This document shows positions 61,810 to 64,000 of a DNA stretch of 64,000 nt, piece after piece. A program made the position numbers and the translations under genes. The first letter of the stretch is position 1. Each line of letters begins with the position of its first letter. The notes beneath the pieces are model-generated. The model made no database searches, was not told the origin of the DNA, and saw nothing but the letters and a program-made list of their open reading frames with translations. Origin of the DNA: Sulfitobacter alexandrii (GTDB lineage Bacteria > Pseudomonadota > Alphaproteobacteria > Rhodobacterales > Rhodobacteraceae); contig NZ_CP018076.1 of the NCBI RefSeq assembly GCF_001886735.1, positions 3,720,001 through 3,784,000 of the forward strand, read 5' to 3'.

Positions 61810-64000
61810 ATGAGCGATAGTGACGGCAAGAAAACATTGGGTCTGCGCGGTGGCGCACGTCCGGGGAACGTAAAGCAGAGCTTTAGCCACGGGCGGACCA
61901 AGAACGTTGTGGTCGAAACCAAGCGCAAGCGCGTTGTGGTGCCCAAGCCGGGTGCCGGAAAGAGCGGATCGAGCGGGGCTCCGGTAGGGGATCCTTCGAA
62001 ACGCCCTGCCGGGATCACGGATGCCGAAATGGATCGCCGCCTGAAGGCCGTGCAGGCCGCGAAGGCCCGGGAGGCCGAGGAGGCCGCCGCCCGCGAAGCC
62101 GAGGAGAAAGCGCGCGCCGAGGAGCGTGAGCGCCGCCGGGCCGAGCAGGAAGAGAAAGAGCGCGAGGAAAAGGAACGCGAAGAAGCACTTCGCGCCAAGG
62201 CCGAGGAAGACGCACAGAAGAAGCGTGACGCGGAAGCCGCTGCCGAAGCGGCTGCGGCTGCGCCTTCGGAGCCTGCCGTCGCACGCAATCAGAACGCCAA
62301 GGCAGCGCCCGCGCAGACCCCCCGCAAACCGGAGCGGGACCGCGAGGAGACCAGCAAGAAGAACCGTGGCAGCGACAACCGCCGCTCGGGCAAGCTGACG
62401 GTTAACCAGGCGCTTACCGGCGGCGAAGGCGGCCGCCAGCGGTCCATGGCCGCGATGAAGCGCAAGCAGGAACGCGCCCGGCAGAAGGCCATGGGCGGCC
62501 CTGTCGAGCGGGAAAAGGTCGTGCGCGACGTTCAGTTGCCCGAGGCCATCATGGTATCCGAACTTGCCGGGCGCATGTCGGAAAAGGTCGGTGCCGTGGT
62601 CAAGGCGCTCATGCAGAACGGCATGATGGTGACGCAGAACGAAACCATCGACGCGGATACTGCCGAGCTGATCATCGAAGAATTCGGCCACAAGGTTGTG
62701 CGCGTATCCGACGCCGACGTGGAAGACGTGATCAAGGAGATCGAGGACAAGGCAGAAGACCTTGAGCCGCGTCCGCCGGTCATCACGATCATGGGTCACG
62801 TCGACCACGGGAAGACATCCTTGCTGGATGCGATCCGCAACGCCAAGGTCGTGGCGGGCGAAGCCGGTGGGATCACGCAGCACATCGGCGCCTATCAGGT
62901 GACCACCGACACCGGTGCGGTGCTGTCGTTCCTCGACACGCCCGGTCACGCGGCCTTTACATCGATGCGGTCTCGCGGGGCGCAGGTGACGGACATCGTC
63001 GTCCTTGTTGTCGCCGCGGACGATGCGGTGATGCCGCAGACGATCGAAGCGATCAACCACGCGAAGGCGGCCAAGGTGCCGATGATCGTGGCGATCAACA
63101 AGATCGACAAGCCAGCGGCGAACCCGGACAAGGTGCGCACCGACCTGCTGCAACACGAGGTCATCGTGGAGAAGCTGTCGGGCGACGTGCAGGACGTGGA
63201 AGTCTCCGCAACGACGGGCCAGGGTCTGGACGAATTGCTGGAAGCCATCGCGCTGCAGGCGGAAATCCTCGAACTCAAGGCCAACCCCAACCGCGCCGCG
63301 GTTGGTGCCGTGATCGAAGCACAGCTCGATGTGGGTCGCGGCCCGGTGGCGACGGTTCTGATCCAGACCGGGACATTGCGCCAGGGTGACATCTTTGTCG
63401 TGGGCGAGCAGTACGGCAAGGTCCGCGCGTTGATCAACGATGCCGGCGAACGCGTCAAAGAGGCGGGGCCGTCGGTGCCTGTCGAGGTTCTTGGCCTGAA
63501 CGGCACACCCGAAGCGGGCGACGTGCTGAACGTGACGGAGACCGAGGCGCAGGCGCGCGAGATCGCGGCGTACCGCGAGAAAGCCGCGAAAGACAAACGC
63601 GCCGCAGCCGGTGCCGCCACGACGCTCGAACAGCTCATGGCGAACGCCAAGGCGAACGAGGACGTGAGCGAACTGCCGATCCTGCTGAAGGCGGACGTCC
63701 AAGGCTCCGCCGAGGCGATCGTCCAGGCGATGGAAAAGATCGGCAACGAAGAAGTGCGCGTGCGCGTCCTGCACTCTGGCGTCGGTGCGATCACCGAAAC
63801 CGACGTGGGTCTTGCCGAAGCCTCCGGCGCACCGATCATGGGGTTCAACGTGCGTGCCAACGCATCGGCCCGCAACACGGCCAACCAGAAGGGCGTGGAA
63901 ATCCGGTATTACTCCGTGATTTACGACCTTGTGGATGACGTGAAGGCTGCGGCGTCCGGCCTGCTGAGCAACGAGATCAAGGAAAACTTCATTGGTTATG
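61810..64000 (+). CDS. infB: Translation initiation factor IF-2 (3' end beyond the window)
   Basis: IF-2 is the GTPase that brings initiator tRNA to the ribosome. The visible 730 residues show the N-terminal IF2-associated segment ([19 protein letters not shown]), a long Glu/Arg/Ala-rich charged region (about 75-190), and the G domain with G1 GHVDHGKTS (329 on), DTPGHAAF and NKID, then the beta-barrel domains. The C-terminal tRNA-binding domain continues past the window edge. The ATG lies nine bases after the ylxR stop, with AAAGGA some distance upstream. The charged region gives long false open frames on the other strand. Confidence 0.97.
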   Translation, partial: MSDSDGKKTLGLRGGARPGNVKQSFSHGRTKNVVVETKRKRVVVPKPGAGKSGSSGAPVGDPSKRPAGITDAEMDRRLKAVQAAKAREAEEAAAREAEEKARAEERERRRAEQEEKEREEKEREEALRAKAEEDAQKKRDAEAAAEAAAAAPSEPAVARNQNAKAAPAQTPRKPERDREETSKKNRGSDNRRSGKLTVNQALTGGEGGRQRSMAAMKRKQERARQKAMGGPVEREKVVRDVQLPEAIMVSELAGRMSEKVGAVVKALMQNGMMVTQNETIDADTAELIIEEFGHKVVRVSDADVEDVIKEIEDKAEDLEPRPPVITIMGHVDHGKTSLLDAIRNAKVVAGEAGGITQHIGAYQVTTDTGAVLSFLDTPGHAAFTSMRSRGAQVTDIVVLVVAADDAVMPQTIEAINHAKAAKVPMIVAINKIDKPAANPDKVRTDLLQHEVIVEKLSGDVQDVEVSATTGQGLDELLEAIALQAEILELKANPNRAAVGAVIEAQLDVGRGPVATVLIQTGTLRQGDIFVVGEQYGKVRALINDAGERVKEAGPSVPVEVLGLNGTPEAGDVLNVTETEAQAREIAAYREKAAKDKRAAAGAATTLEQLMANAKANEDVSELPILLKADVQGSAEAIVQAMEKIGNEEVRVRVLHSGVGAITETDVGLAEASGAPIMGFNVRANASARNTANQKGVEIRYYSVIYDLVDDVKAAASGLLSNEIKENFIGY

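Noticed and set aside
59541..63774. Minus-strand open frames of 564 and 674 codons opposite nusA and infB
   Set aside because: Both mirror highly conserved plus-strand genes with complete domain motifs. The antisense translations show only biased composition (Asp/His/Leu and Phe/Leu/Arg repeats).
1..64000. Mobile elements, prophage, CRISPR arrays, tRNA or rRNA genes
   Set aside because: I found no transposase, integrase, att-like repeat, spaced repeat array, tRNA cloverleaf or rRNA-like sequence. In particular no tRNA-Met precedes rimP as it does in E. coli. A dedicated tRNA scan was not possible.

Overview
The window is a stretch of high-GC alphaproteobacterial chromosome. Gene content and gene style point to the Roseobacter group (Rhodobacteraceae): a PcaQ-controlled protocatechuate cluster, an indolepyruvate:ferredoxin oxidoreductase with a long beta subunit, a methyltransferase/ComF/glutaredoxin/nitrilase/UbiG neighbourhood, and rimP-nusA-ylxR-infB. 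That placement is inferred from family knowledge, not from a database search. About 60 genes are packed tightly, with many ATGA stop/start overlaps and no gene-free stretch over 300 bases. I see no tRNA, rRNA, CRISPR array, insertion sequence or phage gene.

Layout. 0-1 kb: the end of a PfkB-type sugar kinase and an exported MsrA. 1.1-4.8 kb: pcaQ divergent from pcaC-pcaH-pcaG and a beta-keto acid cleavage enzyme (BKACE/DUF849). pcaD and pcaB are not in the cluster. 4.8-8.7 kb: two PLP aminotransferases, a short-chain dehydrogenase and a metallo-beta-lactamase-fold hydrolase on alternating strands. 8.8-20.1 kb: a surface-glycan locus with a sugar-nucleotide epimerase, two giant multi-domain glycosyltransferases (1294 and 1161 aa) that are paralogues of each other, a sulfotransferase with a long coiled coil, and a small coiled-coil protein.

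20.2-35.4 kb is the most distinctive region. Two divergent operons share a 110-base control region holding inverted repeats. Leftward: a cyclase/formamidase-family hydrolase, an FAD oxidoreductase, a MarR regulator, and IorA and IorB. Rightward: a second FAD oxidoreductase, a complete oligopeptide/opine-type ABC importer, a kynureninase-like PLP enzyme and a sulfotransferase-like protein. Together they read as uptake and breakdown of one unidentified, probably amino-acid-like or aromatic, compound.

35.5-49.6 kb is mostly housekeeping: argG, ilvA, an Hpt protein divergent from a response-regulator/PP2C phosphatase, hslO with two Nudix hydrolases and cca, a heterodimeric ABC exporter, and an RNA methyltransferase. 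49.7-51.9 kb holds two L,D-transpeptidases, a CAP-domain lipoprotein and a 60-aa membrane peptide. 52-58.8 kb holds hemH, a BioC-like methyltransferase, comF, grxC, a nitrilase, a MarR regulator, ubiG, pip and a truncated solute-binding protein. 58.8-64 kb holds rimP-nusA-ylxR-infB behind a promoter and a terminator-like hairpin that together look like an attenuator. infB runs off the window.
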